Below are positions 12,493 to 26,119 of a DNA stretch of 64,000 nt, in pieces. The number at the start of each line of letters is the position of its first letter. Within the stretch, counting starts at the first letter, position 1. Position numbers and translations under genes: made by a program. This DNA is from Amoeboaphelidium protococcarum. Taxonomy: Eukaryota > Aphelidiomycota > Aphelidea. Below the pieces are notes generated by a model, which saw nothing but the letters and a program-made list of their open reading frames with translations, was not told where the DNA came from and ran no database searches. The DNA is taken from positions 1,344,373 through 1,408,372 of the forward strand of contig JALECJ010000056.1 in the NCBI GenBank assembly GCA_023515745.1, written 5' to 3'.

Positions 12493-13872
12493 ATGAGCAT
12501 TGTGTAGCGAAAGTAGAACAAGAATTAGTTGGACTACCCTGACCAGAAGGACGGCGGTATAAGCAGGTCAACCTAAATAGTAAATGTCGATGCCTCACAT
12601 TGGGATTGGCGGTAATATTGGTACATTTATCTGACTGTATATGGATATTCTTTGGGTATTAATATGTTTATGCAATCGCTGCCATTTCTGCTTAAAGATA
12701 TTGGTGCATCTGAAGTTGAATACTCGTATGCAATGTCTGCCGGCTCTTTAGCTTCAATGTTGGGGTCGTTCGGCGCGGGTGTGTTTATCGATCGATTTGG
12801 ATCCAAGATTACTTGTATTATCTCATATGTCGCTTGTATCGTTGGGTACCTGTCATCATTTAACGCTACCAGTCCATAAATGTTGTATGTAAGCCGAGTG
12901 TCTGTTCTATTTTAACAAGCGGTGATAGCAAGCCGAACATTCGTGGCGATCGAAACTGAAAGTGACATTAACTCATTGTCTTATATTAGCGTGGCGTATG
13001 GAATAGGCGCTGCATTGGGACCAATATTATCTGGGTATATCATAAGGTTCAACTCTGTTTAGACGGTCGGTATGGCGTGTATTGGTGTTAATGTGCTGTG
13101 TCTGTTGATAGTTACAGTGACAATGAACAGCGGCGATGGTGGCGATTCTAAGAATCGAAAACCAGCTGCGTCGCGACGAGTTTTGCGGCGCGTTTCAACG
13201 TCAAGCTTGTTCAAAACAATTGGCTTGCATGATATTATTGTGTTGTGTAGTATCACGAGGTTGAGATCTCTTCTTGCCACTAAGGCTCTGATAACATTTG
13301 CTTCCTCTGCACTGCATACTTAGCTCTCGTACACTCTCATAAATTAGTATAACTTTGAATCTTAAAGCGTCGGTTTTGTATATACACTGCTCGGCTGTGT
13401 CATGGTAATTGTTTAATTAGCTGTAGGACCTCTTTTATTAACATTGAGAATGGAGTAGTCAACAGCTATGAAGCTGTCGACAATGTTCATATGTGCTGCA
13501 TCGCTCTTTTATTTTTTGGCTACATCACACGTAATGTACGTGCTGAGTGTTATGCTATTCACAGCGGGAGTTACCGCGTTCGTCTCGCTGGGAAACTCTC
13601 TGCTTACGCGCGCAGTCAATGACAATCAGCGATAGAAATCAAATGTCGCGGATGCTAAAGAACTTTAAGGCACAATCATTGGACTTGACATGGGATGTGT
13701 TAATCTTGTCCGTGTCATTGCCCCACTAATGATTGCTAGAGTCAATTATGCTGCAGCTATACCTTTATTATGTAGTGCATTGGCATCAATGTCTCTGTTG
13801 AATGAGTCTATACGATCTGAGTAGCAATAATAGAATTAAGATGATTACAATAGTTATCTTCGATATGATTGA
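12493..13872 (+). CDS. Major facilitator superfamily transporter
   Basis: 459 residues, unspliced, with about twelve hydrophobic segments. Between TM2 and TM3 lies GVFIDRFGSKI, matching the MFS loop signature Gx3DRxGxK. The central loop (~residues 205-240) is basic and Ser/Arg-rich. Segments such as VAYGIGAALGPILSGYI and TIIGLDMGCVNLVRVIAPL fit the drug:H+ antiporter-like branch (tetracycline-resistance/SLC22A18-like), but the substrate cannot be read from the sequence. TAR codons keep the frame open, e.g. the Q-rich tail. Membrane location not shown. Confidence 0.85.
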
Positions 13873-14522
13873 GTTTCAAAGAGGCGTTGCTCATTCTTAA
13901 TGTAAATTTCGCAATGTATGAAAGAACTTGTCCTCGCTGTAACTTATCTTTACCAGAACTGAGATTGTCGGCGCGAAAGTGATACGGACTATGAATTAGA
14001 CTATTCGCCACAGACTGAAGGTAATTGAAATAGTATATCTCAAAACCTGAAAGGGAGAAGAGCGTTAATTGGTACGTTTAAAATTCATTCCTCCTGCATC
14101 TTGCACCAGTGATAACGCCTGTTCAACCAACAAAGACTTTTTATGCCAGAAATTAATCTCCTCAACAAACTGGAGTATTAACAGACATTTAGCGCATGTA
14201 CAGTACAGTACTTCGCTATGTAAAGGCCAATGGTAACAACGCCGCCGCCATGATCATTCTCTGAGTCAAACACGCGTGTCGCTCAATGGAATTCTTTCCC
14301 TTCTTGATATTCTCCACCCAAAATCAAAAGAGCGCGCGCTTTAACATCGCGGCTGCATTCATTCAGCAATGAATATCTCGCTCTCTATTTCTCGCTCCCT
14401 TCTCTCTCTCTCTCTCTCTCTCACCTTTTTGTCAAAACTGAAAATCCCGCCAGTACGACTTCAAACGAATATTCATTCTCATTCCATCTTATCATCATCA
14501 ACACGTGAGATTGGTATAACAA
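13873..14522 (+). promoter_or_regulatory. Upstream region of the large deubiquitinase gene with (CT)n tract
   Basis: No gene seen. GAGCGCGCGCT at about 14330-14340; pyrimidine-rich sense strand from about 14377, including an uninterrupted (CT) run at 14401-14422; ATG follows at 14523. Another instance of the CGCGC plus CT arrangement. Confidence 0.5.
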
Positions 14523-17500
14523 ATGGATTTGGAGTCTCTATCTTCGTTTTCTGAGGATACCAACATTCCGGGTGATGATGTTATAATTATGGAAGATGTA
14601 CAGGTTGATAATGGTTACGAGTAATTGATTGAGCCTGGATTTGCAGAATCTGTAAACTTGGAAAAGTTGTAAATGTTGGTGTAATGGATGTCCGGTGTTC
14701 CGTATAATGTGTCTTCAAACATACTATAGGAAGAGTCTATCGTTGAGAATACTATTCATCCTGACGAAATTTATCTGCAGTTTATCAACACTGAGCTACT
14801 TAAAGTTATCGATATCGTGCTCAATAATGAACGTGTTCCGGTGCGGATTGCAAAAAAGTTCATGTTCTCCCTCTGTCGTTTGTACGTATTTTACTTGAGT
14901 TATGCAGATGCGCTGGTTGATTTTTATGAACTTGTCAGGAATGTTATAGCGGATAATAACAGTTACAGCTTGTTATAACGCCGCTCTGACTTGCATGATG
15001 AGTTGACCGCGTATTACATGCAGGAAGTCAATCTTATGTAAGAGGTGATGCACGTTATGGAAGTGGGATGTGTATCTCTCGAGTCTCTGTGTATCATACT
15101 TGACCCATATATTACTACGATGAATGGGTATAAGGACGTGGATAGTGACCTACTGTAGCTATTTCGATGTCTGTGCTCTGCGGATCAGTTTCTCAAAGGA
15201 TCAAGGCAGAGTATTGTTGCTTTGGTTAAAGTCTTTTTAGGTACGTATATTGCTCAGAATCGACAGTTTAATGTTCTGCTGTTTAGTCTTGGCTATGATC
15301 TATTTATCAAAGTGTAATAATTGGAGAAGAAACTACTAGGATTGAGCATTATCTCCGAGAGTGTGCAAACTCTATTAAAGTTGTAATAGTAAAGCTCTGA
15401 TGGGGTATCAATGGATGAGCAGTTGCATTTGAACGTAGATTTCTAGGACTTTTTGTCGTATTTACTCAGCAGATAGGAGTTTATCAGTAGATCTTTGCCT
15501 ATTGTACGGTGGATGATTAGTAATGAGTTATTCGATCGTGGTTGTATCGAGAAAGTGATTAATGTATTAAGTAGTCCTCAGTAGCATGATTCTTTGAGAC
15601 AAGTAGTTACAGACTTAGTTGTGGATGTTATTTAGGAATTTGGTGCTGCGGGAAATCAATCTATGCTTCAGTCTATCAGAGATTTAGTATTTGCGATTGA
15701 TAGCACGGCGTTGGAGAAGCGAATATTTAGCGTTTTTGCCACTCTGATTTAGTGCTTTAACGCTATGTAAATGGATGTAGATGTCAGAGTATGCTTACAA
15801 AAACTCTGGTGGTTCTGTTGTGGAATGAAGTAGTAGTCGGACTCTGCCGTGTCCCAGGTCGCCTCTCCAAATAGTCATTACCCATCACAATTATAATCTC
15901 AGAATCTGTGGGCAGGAGCTTTTGAGATACTAAGCAAAGTTTGTAGCAGAAATGCAGATTATGCTAGATTTGAATAGTATTGTCTGGATCTCGCTTGGAA
16001 TTCTTTTATTGAAGATTCAAATCACTTGTACTTTTGTGTGGTACTATTCTAGTGCTTGTTGGATTCTGACAGTTAGCTGGTTCGTCTTTTAATTGATCGT
16101 GGCTTAGTTTCAAAGTTGGAAGATTCTTTTATTAGCTATCATATGCAAGTTCGCAGCAGAGTTAAGGATATGATCGATTTGTCAGCCAATCCATAGAGTT
16201 ATGCGAATTTCAATTGGCTCGATTCTGTCCTAGTGGGTCATGTTAAAGTTGGTTCTGTTGTAGAGAGCGTGCTGCGATTCTACCTATTTCTGAAAGCCAA
16301 TCTGTAGTAGTCGAATCTTGATATTGAAGTGGTATCTAAGCCTTATGTTGAAAGATTGTGGTCTGAATTTGTGTTGAACGGTGTTTGTGAACAAGAGCAA
16401 GTCATGGTTATCTAAGGAATGTGCGGTATTCTGGACTCGCAGCTGGTGTCTCTTGTTCTGTCGCAATTATTGCCCCGATTAAAGTATTATGATTTGACTT
16501 TAAATCTATATCATTCGATTGAGAATATGTTCTTGATGCTCAATACAGGAAATTCAAGTGTTACTGTTGATACTGAGCAGAATAGTGATCAAAGTCGTCG
16601 CAAGATCAAGGTTTAGAATTTCAATAATATTGTGTAGTTGGACACATTGTGGGCCTTGTACTGGGGCATTGGAGACAATCACGTAGTCTCTGCCTGTTTA
16701 AATACTTTGGTTTAGATCTATATTGGGAATAAGGATGCTGCTTCTCTATTTGTTAGGAATTGTATGAATCGTGTTGGTCCTGAGATTGAAGATTCGCGGC
16801 ATCTTAGTAGAGCGTTATTTGCACTGCAGTAGTTTGTGTAATAGGAACTGGATAATCGTCAATCCAATCTACCTTAGAAGAGTGGCATATCTAACGTTAA
16901 TGGTGAAAGCACTGGTTGGAAGTCTCCTTTGATTTCTACGCCTTCTCTTAGTAATGGGTGGTCTTTGTAAGGATAAGGTAATACACGTGAAAGTTCTATG
17001 CAACTGATGACATTGTACATATAGTTGTTTGGAAGTGGACCTGATGATAGGAGAAAGATTCAGCTTGGTTCATAAGATACCGTATCTAGATTGAGATTTC
17101 TTATATCTCAAGAGTTTGGTATGTAGCCTGAGGAGGTTAGAATTTTGGCTGTTGGTAAATCTCTTGATAATGATGATTAAACTTTGGGTGATTGTCACAT
17201 CGTGGAGTAGATGGTTATTTAAGTTATCAAGAGAATGTAGACAGCTATATCTGTGAAGAAGAGCGACGGTAATTAGCCTGATTAGTCCATGTATTCATTG
17301 TCTGAGATCTTTGATGGTGATGCTTTTCAGCGCTTGATTTCATTGTTGGACTCTTCCGATAAAGAGGTGTAGTCTCTGGCTTGGCAGTTGATCAAGATGC
17401 TCCCACCCAGCTCTTCACATTAAATAGTGGTCCGTAATGCCCTCTCTGATCCTAGCGAATTCTCGCAGCTGTTTTAGACTAATTCTGGGTATGGATTGCT

Positions 17501-20500
17501 GTATGATTTGCAGATTTTGTACGATGATTTAAGGAAATAGGATAATGTATCGGATATTGCTCCACTTCTTAAGCAGCATGGGGAGTAGATTCTGGAGACT
17601 CTCATCGTATAGATTAGTTTTATATTGCAAACGTTGTTATCTGCTCCTCAGGATTCTGTAAGACTTGGTTAGATCGATGTACTTTTAAACATTGTTGATA
17701 TTATATGCAGAAAGGTCGATATAGCACCTAAACTGACGAAATCGCAAGTGGATACTTTCATATAATTCTCTGTAAAATCTATGTAAGATTGGTAGAATTG
17801 TGCTCTGGATTTATCATACGGTTTGATGATTGTTGTACTCAAAGACTAAAGTGCCTTGGTAGACTCTCTTGATAGTTTGCCCAAGTATTTTGCAAGTCTG
17901 TTGGTGTTGATGGTTGGCAGCGAGAATGGAGGATCGACATTATAGGGCCTTGACTATTCCAGGCTCAACGACATCAGAGGATTCAACAAAAAATGCTTTG
18001 AGCACATTAAAGAATAATTATCTCATTTTGATAAGAAATTTCAGGTGTGGCTAGTCTTTAAGATGGTGAAGTAGTTATCATTGTTGCATAATTATTGCTA
18101 TGATTGTAAGCTGTACTTTGAGCTTATGAAAGATCTCTTAAAGTCTATTGATTCCGCGATTTCTGGTAGTGAAGATGTTGTGAATCTTTTAACGTTGCTC
18201 TGCGTACAGCTCTTTGCTCGCAGTGTGTCGAAAGAGTATTATGATCAAAATACTTAACTGGTTGATCATTTCACGGTGGGATTGGTGGAAGGAATACAGC
18301 TGGTGTTCCAGTTACAACAGCATGAAGATTTCTAAATCAATCCCGACTTCCATTAAAGATTCAATTTGATAAAGCTTATGTTTGACTACCTGTTTGATAT
18401 TCCCACACTTCTCAATAGAGGCAAATTCGGACCTCCCGTGGCCAAGTCTATGATATTGCGATATTCATGTTATGACCTGATCAGAGTAGTGTCTTAATAA
18501 TCTTGGGACCAATTTGCTCAAGTGGTCAAGCTAGTTTAAGAGTAATAAGAAATCGTGTATTGCGGTAAGGGATTGTTTGAGTATAGTCCGGGAGATGGCT
18601 CTAAATCTGTGACTGGACGCGTTGGATTGAAGAATCTTGGAGCCACATGCTACATGAACTCTCTTTTGCAGTAGTTTTATATGATTTAGACATTCAGAAA
18701 TTAGCTGCTCTCCATTCGCAAGTACGAAGAGTCTAAGGATGAAGATTTCATATTTCAGCTGTAGAATCTATTTGTTCATTTGATGGAGAGTGAGCGGCGA
18801 GCGTATAACACATTATCATTCACAAAGACATGTCGCGATATCGAAGGCAATAAAATGAATGTGTACTAGCAGATGGATGTCGATGAGTTTTATAATGTTT
18901 TCCTGGATAAAGTTGAAGGAATCGTTAAGGACACTGATCAGTAGGACATTGTGAAGACGGTCTTTGGTGGGCAGCTTCTTCAGCAGATAAAGTCTAGAGA
19001 TTGTGAGCATGTATCCGAGCGCCGCGAAGCCTATTATTCGATCTAGTGTGAGGTGAAGAATCAGCAGTCTTTAGTTGACAGTCTGCACAATTTTATTAAG
19101 GAAGAGGTGTTGGACGGCGATAACAAGTATTTCTGTGGTCAGTGCTAGACCCATGTATCTGCCACTAAGCGTATATGTGTTCAAGATCTGCCGCCTGTGC
19201 TGGTGTTCAGTCTGAAGAGATTTGATTTCGATTTCGAAACTATGCGCAGATTGAAGATATATGATCGGTTTGAATTTCCATCAATGATCAATATGAAAGA
19301 GTATACTGCGGACTTTATTAATTAGGGCGGTGCTTTGGGAAGTGAGGATATGGTCAGCGATGCTCCGAGTAATGTCATTTCTCCTGCATCTACTGCATCG
19401 GTTGGCTCTGATGGCATCTGGTACAAGCTGAGAGGCGTTCTCGTTCATACGGGCACTGCTGATTCTGGACACTATTACTCTTACATCCGGGAAGATTAGA
19501 GGATTGCAGGTGCTTCTCAGTCTTAAGGATAGTCTGAGAATGAGAAGTGGTTACTGTTTAATGACTCTTTAGTTGAACCGTTTGACGTGAATAATATACC
19601 AGAGGAATGTTTTGGTGGTCACGTTAACAACAGCGATCGAATGAAGAATTACAGTGCCTACATGTTGTTCTATGACCGCGTGGAGGATGGTGATAATCCA
19701 TCTATGCATGTTGAGATGGAAAAAAGTCAATCACAATCAAAGGCACCTTAAGAGTTAGTGCAGTCTGTCTGGGAAGAGAACTTTTAGCATTATAAAGATC
19801 GGAATTACTATGATACCAACTATTACAGTCTAATTGAGTACATTATTTAGCAAGTGTTGGATGGCGGCAAGTTCAGAGATACTGCAGATTCGGATATCAG
19901 TGTGAATTCAGAGCTGTTTAAAGTTGGTCAGATTGCCTTTCGATATCTGGTTAATGTGCTAGTACATAGTAAAGACTTTTACAAATGCAAGTAAATGGCG
20001 CGATCTATCATGTCCTTGGTCGAGAAGAATGCTGATTTGAGCAGATGGATCTTATAGCAGTTCATCGTGTAGAATGATATATTTGTTGATTTGACTCTGT
20101 AATGTTATTTAGTCGACGTTAGAAGCTGTATAACTTAGTTGATACTGTGCAGCATTAAAACTATAAGATCTGGTGCTTTAGAGAGTCGAATCAAGAATAA
20201 TGCCTTAGAAGAAGAGGGTGGTGACACTGAGGATTGTTATGGATTTTCTCTGCTCAGTCTCGGATCTCCTGCTCAAGTCAAAGTGTCCAGATCTGTTACT
20301 GATGATCGTTAGGAAGCCATCAATGTTGGACCTCTTATGTTCCGCTTTATGGAGCAAGTACACGATCTGATGGTGGACAGTCGAATTAGAAAGCATTGGA
20401 AGTACTTTAACGAATTCTGGGAACTCTTGGTCTCTATTGCCCAGCTTGGCCGTGAAGAAAGTATTTATATGCTACATCGCGGATTTCATTCTATCGCTTT

Positions 20501-22283
20501 AGAGTTGTGTGATGATCCTTATGGAACTGCAGGTGGTGGCCTAAAAATGAAGGACAAGGTTGATGACGTTAACTTGTAACATGTCCAGCTATTAATGTGC
20601 ATTCTGGTCAAGTTTGCACTGGGTGATGAATAAGCTTTCACATTGATATTCCCTGAGCAGATTCAGGTGATCTTGGCGGTTGACTATCAGACTGCTTACT
20701 GTGATCTGAAGTCTTCAGTAGGTAGAAATTTGACAGAACTTACTGTAGATCTGATTTGTCTAGATTAGAATTACCTGGATTATGGCTGCAAGAATCAACT
20801 ATAGATATTATGCTCTGGAGGTCAGAATACATCGGATGAGAGTTACTTTATACTGAGCGGAGTATGTGATCGCCTTTCTGATATTGCACCGACGATTACA
20901 TGGCAAGTGTACAGTTTGTGGAAGCGTTTATAACCCAATGATTATAAGTAGTGGGCAGAATTTATTCATTCAATGGCTGTCAAGTTCGAACATGTTCGCG
21001 AGAACTTTGTTCAGGATTACCTGTAAGCGTTGATGTCCAATCTTCTATGCACCAGGCATGATTAAATTAGGTACTTGACTTACAGATTGATTGACATTGC
21101 TGTTATTCAACCTGCGCTTGATTATTAGAATAATATTGGCGATAGTACTTTGGACGATAATTAGTCTCGGTTGAAATTGATTGATTTTGTGCATAATCTC
21201 AAGGCGCTACTTCCGGAGCTGTAATAGATTCTTCACAGTATGCAGCAACGTGGTATTAAAGACCATATTGGGACTTTATTTGAGTATTACTTTTAGTGTC
21301 TATCACAATGTCTTGTCAGTGCTGACATTTATACAGTCGTAAAAGATGTCTTGCTCTAGGCGGCTCTGAATTTTTAGGACATTTTCTAGGTACTCGGTTC
21401 TATCATGGATAGAAGTAGAAGTCTTATAGTGCAGATGCTCATCAAAGGATGTGAGTACGACAGTAATCTTATCGCAGAGCTGAGTAACAATCCTCTTATC
21501 ATGGACAACTTTGTGGAGTTTGGCATTTTGATAGACTGTGATAGTAGCAAATGTACAAAGAACGTCAACGAGACCTTTCCACCACTCACTGCTCTATGGC
21601 TGATGCTTGTTAGGCGTAATGAAACTTTCGTCTCTTAACTATTGAAAGGCAGTTCTTTGCCGTGGTCTTTGCGAATTATCATGATGGAAGAGTCTCAACA
21701 TCACAAGGTCGCGGCACATTCTCTGGTGAACTTTGTACGTGAATGTAATCATCCAGATTTGACGCGGTTCTGTTAAAGTCTATTCTTTGTCGACTAGCTG
21801 TGGTAGAAGATTAATGTTGTAGCATTATATCTTGAATAGTATTCCGTTCTGATGTCTGATCAAGTTGCTTCGATGGTTCCATTGCAGGTGCTGCATAAAG
21901 CTGTGGAATGTCTGTCCCTTCTTGGTCGACAGTAGATGAGTGAAAGTAATATGAGAATATTCAGATAGATTATTGGAGCATTGCGCAGTCATTTGCAAAG
22001 TATATTGAACGCTCTCGAGAGAAGGTAAGATCTCACTGGTGATCGTGGAATGTTGGATAATATCATTCTAAAATTAGGAACTATAATCAATCATTGTCTT
22101 GCTGCACCAGAATATGAGGCGATGAATGCTGATTTGAGTGCACTGCATCAGAACTATTTAATTAGAATCTAGGCTATCCTGCTCGAGTAACGGCATAGTT
22201 CACCTACTCACACTATCGTTATAGATGATGATGACAACTTCGAAGATGATTAAGACAATGTGAGTGGCATAGAATAACAATGA
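14523..22283 (+). CDS. Giant USP-type ubiquitin C-terminal hydrolase (USP9X/USP24/USP34-like)
   Basis: 2586 residues in one uninterrupted frame. A long helical-repeat-like N-terminal half contains a ubiquitin-like stretch at ~830-900 (with LRFLISQEFGMQPEEVRILAVGK). The USP catalytic core spans ~1366-1720: Cys box VGLKNLGATCYMNSLLQQ (C1376), QQMDVDEFYNVFLDK, a single CxxC of the finger (FCGQCQ), LPPVLVFSLKRFDFD, and His box ADSGHYYSYI (H1650). A further ~860 residues of mostly helical sequence end in an acidic DDDDNFEDD tail. Overall architecture and size fit the Fat facets/USP9X group, which removes ubiquitin from trafficking and signalling proteins. The finger seems to lack its second CxxC. 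Many TAG/TAA codons; TAG 18672 encodes the conserved second Q of LLQQ. Confidence 0.93.
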
Positions 22284-22366
22284 ATAGTGTTTAAAATGGC
22301 AAACAAAAATCTATCAATTAGTCATAATGTACATGCAATGAGCAAATAATATATTCAATACTTTAT

Positions 22367-23407
22367 TCATTATACATCTCCTTTTTAGAACTTGATAGCA
22401 TTTTCAATGGTCATTTATCGCGCATCATCATAACTAATACTCTTCACCTGTGCAATCACATTGAGAATATCCTTCATGGCATCAATTAAACTACTATCAA
22501 CACTGCCCAAATCAGTCTCAGCCAGTAATCTATCTGATGGAGTATTTCGGATAGAATCCTACAGCCTCTGCATAGATCTACCGCATATAGTACTTGAATA
22601 TGAAAAGTAAAATCTCGCACCAACACCCATAGGCAATTGACAAAACTTCTCTATAAATTACGGCGGACCCATATAAGAATGGAGCATAATACGCGGTGGA
22701 AGTTGAATCTCTTGCTGAAGAGTCTCTGGAAGCATCGCCTCATTTTCTCCATACTGGCGCACAAGGGATCTCTTTGATGGCACTTTAGACTTGAAATAGG
22801 CCAGCATCTCCTCGTGTGATTAGACACAATGCAGCGATACTGGGCGATTAAGTTTCCACGCTAGATGGATTTACTAATCGAATATTACCTGCTATATCGA
22901 CTTGAATGTACTTTACTCTAACCCGGGATGTATCTTCATTAAGTGACTGGGTGTTTTGGCTATTTTGTCCAGTCCAAATTCTCCAACCACAGCGTTGGGA
23001 TACTTTTATAACATCTACCCGAGTTAATGAAGCCATTGATCTCTCACCATACTTTAATCTTTAAGATCCTGTGATTCTTACTAGTGCAACTTTAGTGATT
23101 CCAACTTATCATTCTTATGATTGAACTGCAACTAGAAGGCAAACCAAGGATGATATCCAAAGCAAGGTACGACTTGATCCAAGTTTTACAGATATATTCT
23201 CTCTACAATGGACCAGTCTGAAGGCTGAGTTCCCATCACCATCATTCTGTATCCAGTATTAGCTGTAAGGAACTGATTGATTTACTTCATGGTAGCGTCA
23301 ACATCCTGACGAGAGATATCATCACAACTGCTGTCATGGCCAATTTTTAAATGTTGATGCTGTGGATGTACGTGGGCATCAAAATACTCAGTCTTATTCA
23401 TAGACAT
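22367..23407 (-). CDS. TatD-like metal-dependent hydrolase (Cut9-interacting Scn1-type)
   Basis: 346 residues, unspliced, convergent with the deubiquitinase gene (83 nt between stops). TIM-barrel amidohydrolase signatures in order: DAHVHPQHQH (HxH metal pair), PCFGYHPWF, VVGEFGLDK (metal Glu), QIHLAWKLNRPVSLHCV (metal His), RIMLHSYMG (metal His) and LLAETDLGS (metal Asp). All expected ligands are present, so it is likely an active nuclease or hydrolase. HSYMG and ETDLGSVD resemble fungal Scn1-type members more than bacterial TatD. The first of two in-frame ATGs (23407, 23401) was chosen. The divergent neighbour is the ABCD transporter. Confidence 0.9.
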
Positions 23408-23905
23408 ATTGGAGTGCAATAATAATTTTGTACAGCGAACTACAAACGCGTTACTGCTCAAAATGTTAAAGTTAGATTTGAGTCACATTTAAGGAAACGT
23501 GTAACAATACCAAGTGACTAAAAGAAGAGAAGCCGCGAAATTGACTGAGTATTTTTATACGACCGCGCAACAACATCAACAACTGCTTAATTGCGTGTGT
23601 AAAAGTGCGTGTGTAAAGTGTCAATCTCGAAGGCTACATTTGTCAATAGAGCGCGCTTACTGAACCAGTGTCTCTCTGTCTCTCTCTGTCTCTCCCTCAC
23701 ATGAGAGATTCTTCTAAAGGCGTTCTGACACCGGAAAAAGACGCGCTTTGTTGATCATCTCAAGTCAGACGCGCGCGCGTTTCTTGCAGCTAATTTCACA
23801 GTCTCAACTCTCTTCAGCATCTTAAGTCATTCTGCATTGTTGTCACGCACACACTCACACATACATACTCACAGTACATACGTTTAGAAGACATTAGGTA
23901 ATAAT
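23408..23905. promoter_or_regulatory. Divergent promoter region with CT tract and CGCGC motifs
   Basis: Separates the TatD-like gene (-) from the ABCD gene (+). The + strand has GAGCGCGCT near 23650, an imperfect (CT)n from about 23669 to 23698, and GACGCGCGCGCG near 23769-23780, then a CA-rich stretch (CACGCACACACTCACACATAC) before ATG 23906. The CT strand agrees with transcription of the ABCD gene. Confidence 0.5.
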
Positions 23906-26020
23906 ATGACTACTACTGATTTGCTGCTAAAGTACAAAAAGTATGTTGGAATTCCACCCGTGATTGCTGCGGTTTTGTATGTCTACTTTCTGAGGTCCTT
24001 CTCTAGTAGTCGTCGCCGTCGCTAGTTGTCAAAGAGTGTCTCATCATCTTCATCATCTGGTGCATTTGGCTCTGATAATGCTGCAGATTCTTAATAGCAA
24101 GTTGACGGTGGAAAGTAGTCTTTAGCAATGTCCGCCGGAGGTGATAAGAAAGTGTCATCCAAGAGCAGCGCCAGAGTCGGTGTTAATGCGAGATTCTTTG
24201 CCTAGATGAACAAGTTGGTACCCATCCTGGTGCCTAGTGTGTTTAGTAGAGAGTCGGCTCTGCTTGTTAGTCTGGCTGCCGTGTTGATTGCCAGAACGTG
24301 GCTCGACATTTGGTTCAGCTCTTTCAATGGTGTCGTTGTTAAGAGTATAGTCAGTCGTGACAGGCGTGCGTTTGTGGCCAGAGCTGGTGTAGAGTTCTCC
24401 CTGATGATGTGGCCACTATCTATAGTGAACAATAGTCTCAAGATGTTGATAAATGCTCTATCCATTTGCTTTAGGGACAGGCTGACAACTTATGCTCATG
24501 AGGCATACCTGTCAGATATCACGTTCTACAAAGTGTCCAACATTGATAATCGAATCTAGAATGCTGATCAATTATTGACTCAGGATATAGATAAGTTTAG
24601 CGAGAATTTGGCTCACCTGTACTCTGATATTAGTAAGCCTTTGGTGGATATCTTTCTGTTTGCCATTAAACTTGGTCAGGCGATTGGTGGTGAATCTCCT
24701 CTGATCATGGTATCTTACTTCTTGGCTTCCGGTGTATTCCTCCGCGTGATCAGTCCGCCGTTTGGAAAGTACACTGCGTAAGAGCAGAAGCTGGAGGGAG
24801 ACTTTAGATTTACTCATTCTAGAATTATAACTCACGCTGAGGAAATTGCCTTCTACAGAGGGTCTGAGAGGGAGAAGACGTTTGTCAATCAGTCATTTCG
24901 CCGTATTTTGGAGCATTTGTACAAGGTGAATGTGCTACGCTTTGCTAATGGTATCCTGGATTCGGTGGCTGTGAAGTACTGTGCCACTATACTTGCCTAT
25001 TGGCTGTTGAGTCGTCCAGTATTTGATCCGCGGTATGCCACTGAGCAGATGGGCAATGCTGGTGATGATCCAACCAAGATTATGGAAGATTACAGTCGAA
25101 ACTCTAGTTACCTGGTCAATCTATCTTAGGCTGTGGGCAGAGTTATACTGGCCGGAAGAGATTTAACGCGTTTTGCTGGTTATACATCGCGTGTGGCGGA
25201 GCTGTTTGAAGTGCTTGAGGATGTGAAGCGTGGTCGTTACGAACGTTCAATGGTTAATGACACTAGTGGTGCGTAGTTGACCAGAGTTGAGTAGTCGGAC
25301 TTGAAAGGGGTTATTAAGAAGAGTGATAATGCTGACATTGAATTTGACAAGGTGCCGATTATAACTCCGAATGGTGATGTACTGATAGAGTCACTGAGCA
25401 TTAACTGTAAACATGGTACATCCGTCTTGGTCACGGGTCCGAATGGTTCTGGAAAGAGTTCACTGTTCAGAATCTTGGGTGAATTGTGGCCACTGTTTGG
25501 TGGTACTTTGACAAAGCCAGAAGCTAGTTAGTTCTTCTATGTGCCTCAAAAGCCTTACTTATGTCTGGGCAGTCTTCGTGATCAGCTGTTGTATCCTCAT
25601 GATAAGGAAACTGCACTGAAGAATGGCGTCACTGATTACAAGTTGATGGAACTCCTTAAGATGGTTCATCTTGAGTATTTGGTTGATAGAGAAGGTGGAT
25701 GGGATGCAGTGCAAGATTGGGCAGATGTGCTGAGTGGTGGAGAAAAGTAGAGAATGGCCATGGGAAGATTGTTCTATCATAAGCCTCTATGGGCCGTGCT
25801 GGATGAGTGCACTAGCGCTGTATCTATCGATGTTGAAGGACTAATGTATACCAAGGCGAAGGAGTTGGGCATCACGCTGTTTACCGTGTCTCATCGCACG
25901 TCCCTGTTTAAATATCATGAGTATCTGCTCAAATTTGATGGCAATGGCCAGTACGAATTTAGTAAGCTGGAGTAAGGTGACACGTCAAGTCCGTTTGCGT
26001 TCACTAAGTTAAAGTAATGA
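23906..26020 (+). CDS. Peroxisomal ABC half-transporter, ABCD family
   Basis: 704 residues, unspliced. N-terminal hydrophobic segment, Ser-rich linker, then an ABC membrane domain with the ABCD-specific EEIAFYRG (EAA-like motif) at ~312-319. The nucleotide-binding domain has Walker [11 protein letters not shown]-loop [14 protein letters not shown], signature LSGGEKQR and Walker [11 protein letters not shown], then the H-loop VSHR. TAG 25748-25750 provides the Q after the signature. Length and motifs match ABCD1-3 and yeast Pxa1/2, which import very-long-chain acyl-CoA into peroxisomes as dimers. PEX11 follows in convergent orientation 99 nt downstream. Confidence 0.95.
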
Positions 26021-26119
26021 TATGCTTTTAAAGTAATGTTTATCTAAATCAATTTCAAACCTTTTAGTATAGTTCGCTTAGGTATATTCTCATTCCGTAA
26101 CAGTAAATGACTTCTGATT

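Noticed and set aside
22860-22930. Apparent one or two tiny introns (GTAAAG/GTAATA...TAG) in the TatD-like gene
   Set aside because: Reading straight through gives QSTFKSIQQVIFDQQIHLAWKL-type sequence that fits the family helix and keeps the frame; no intron needed.
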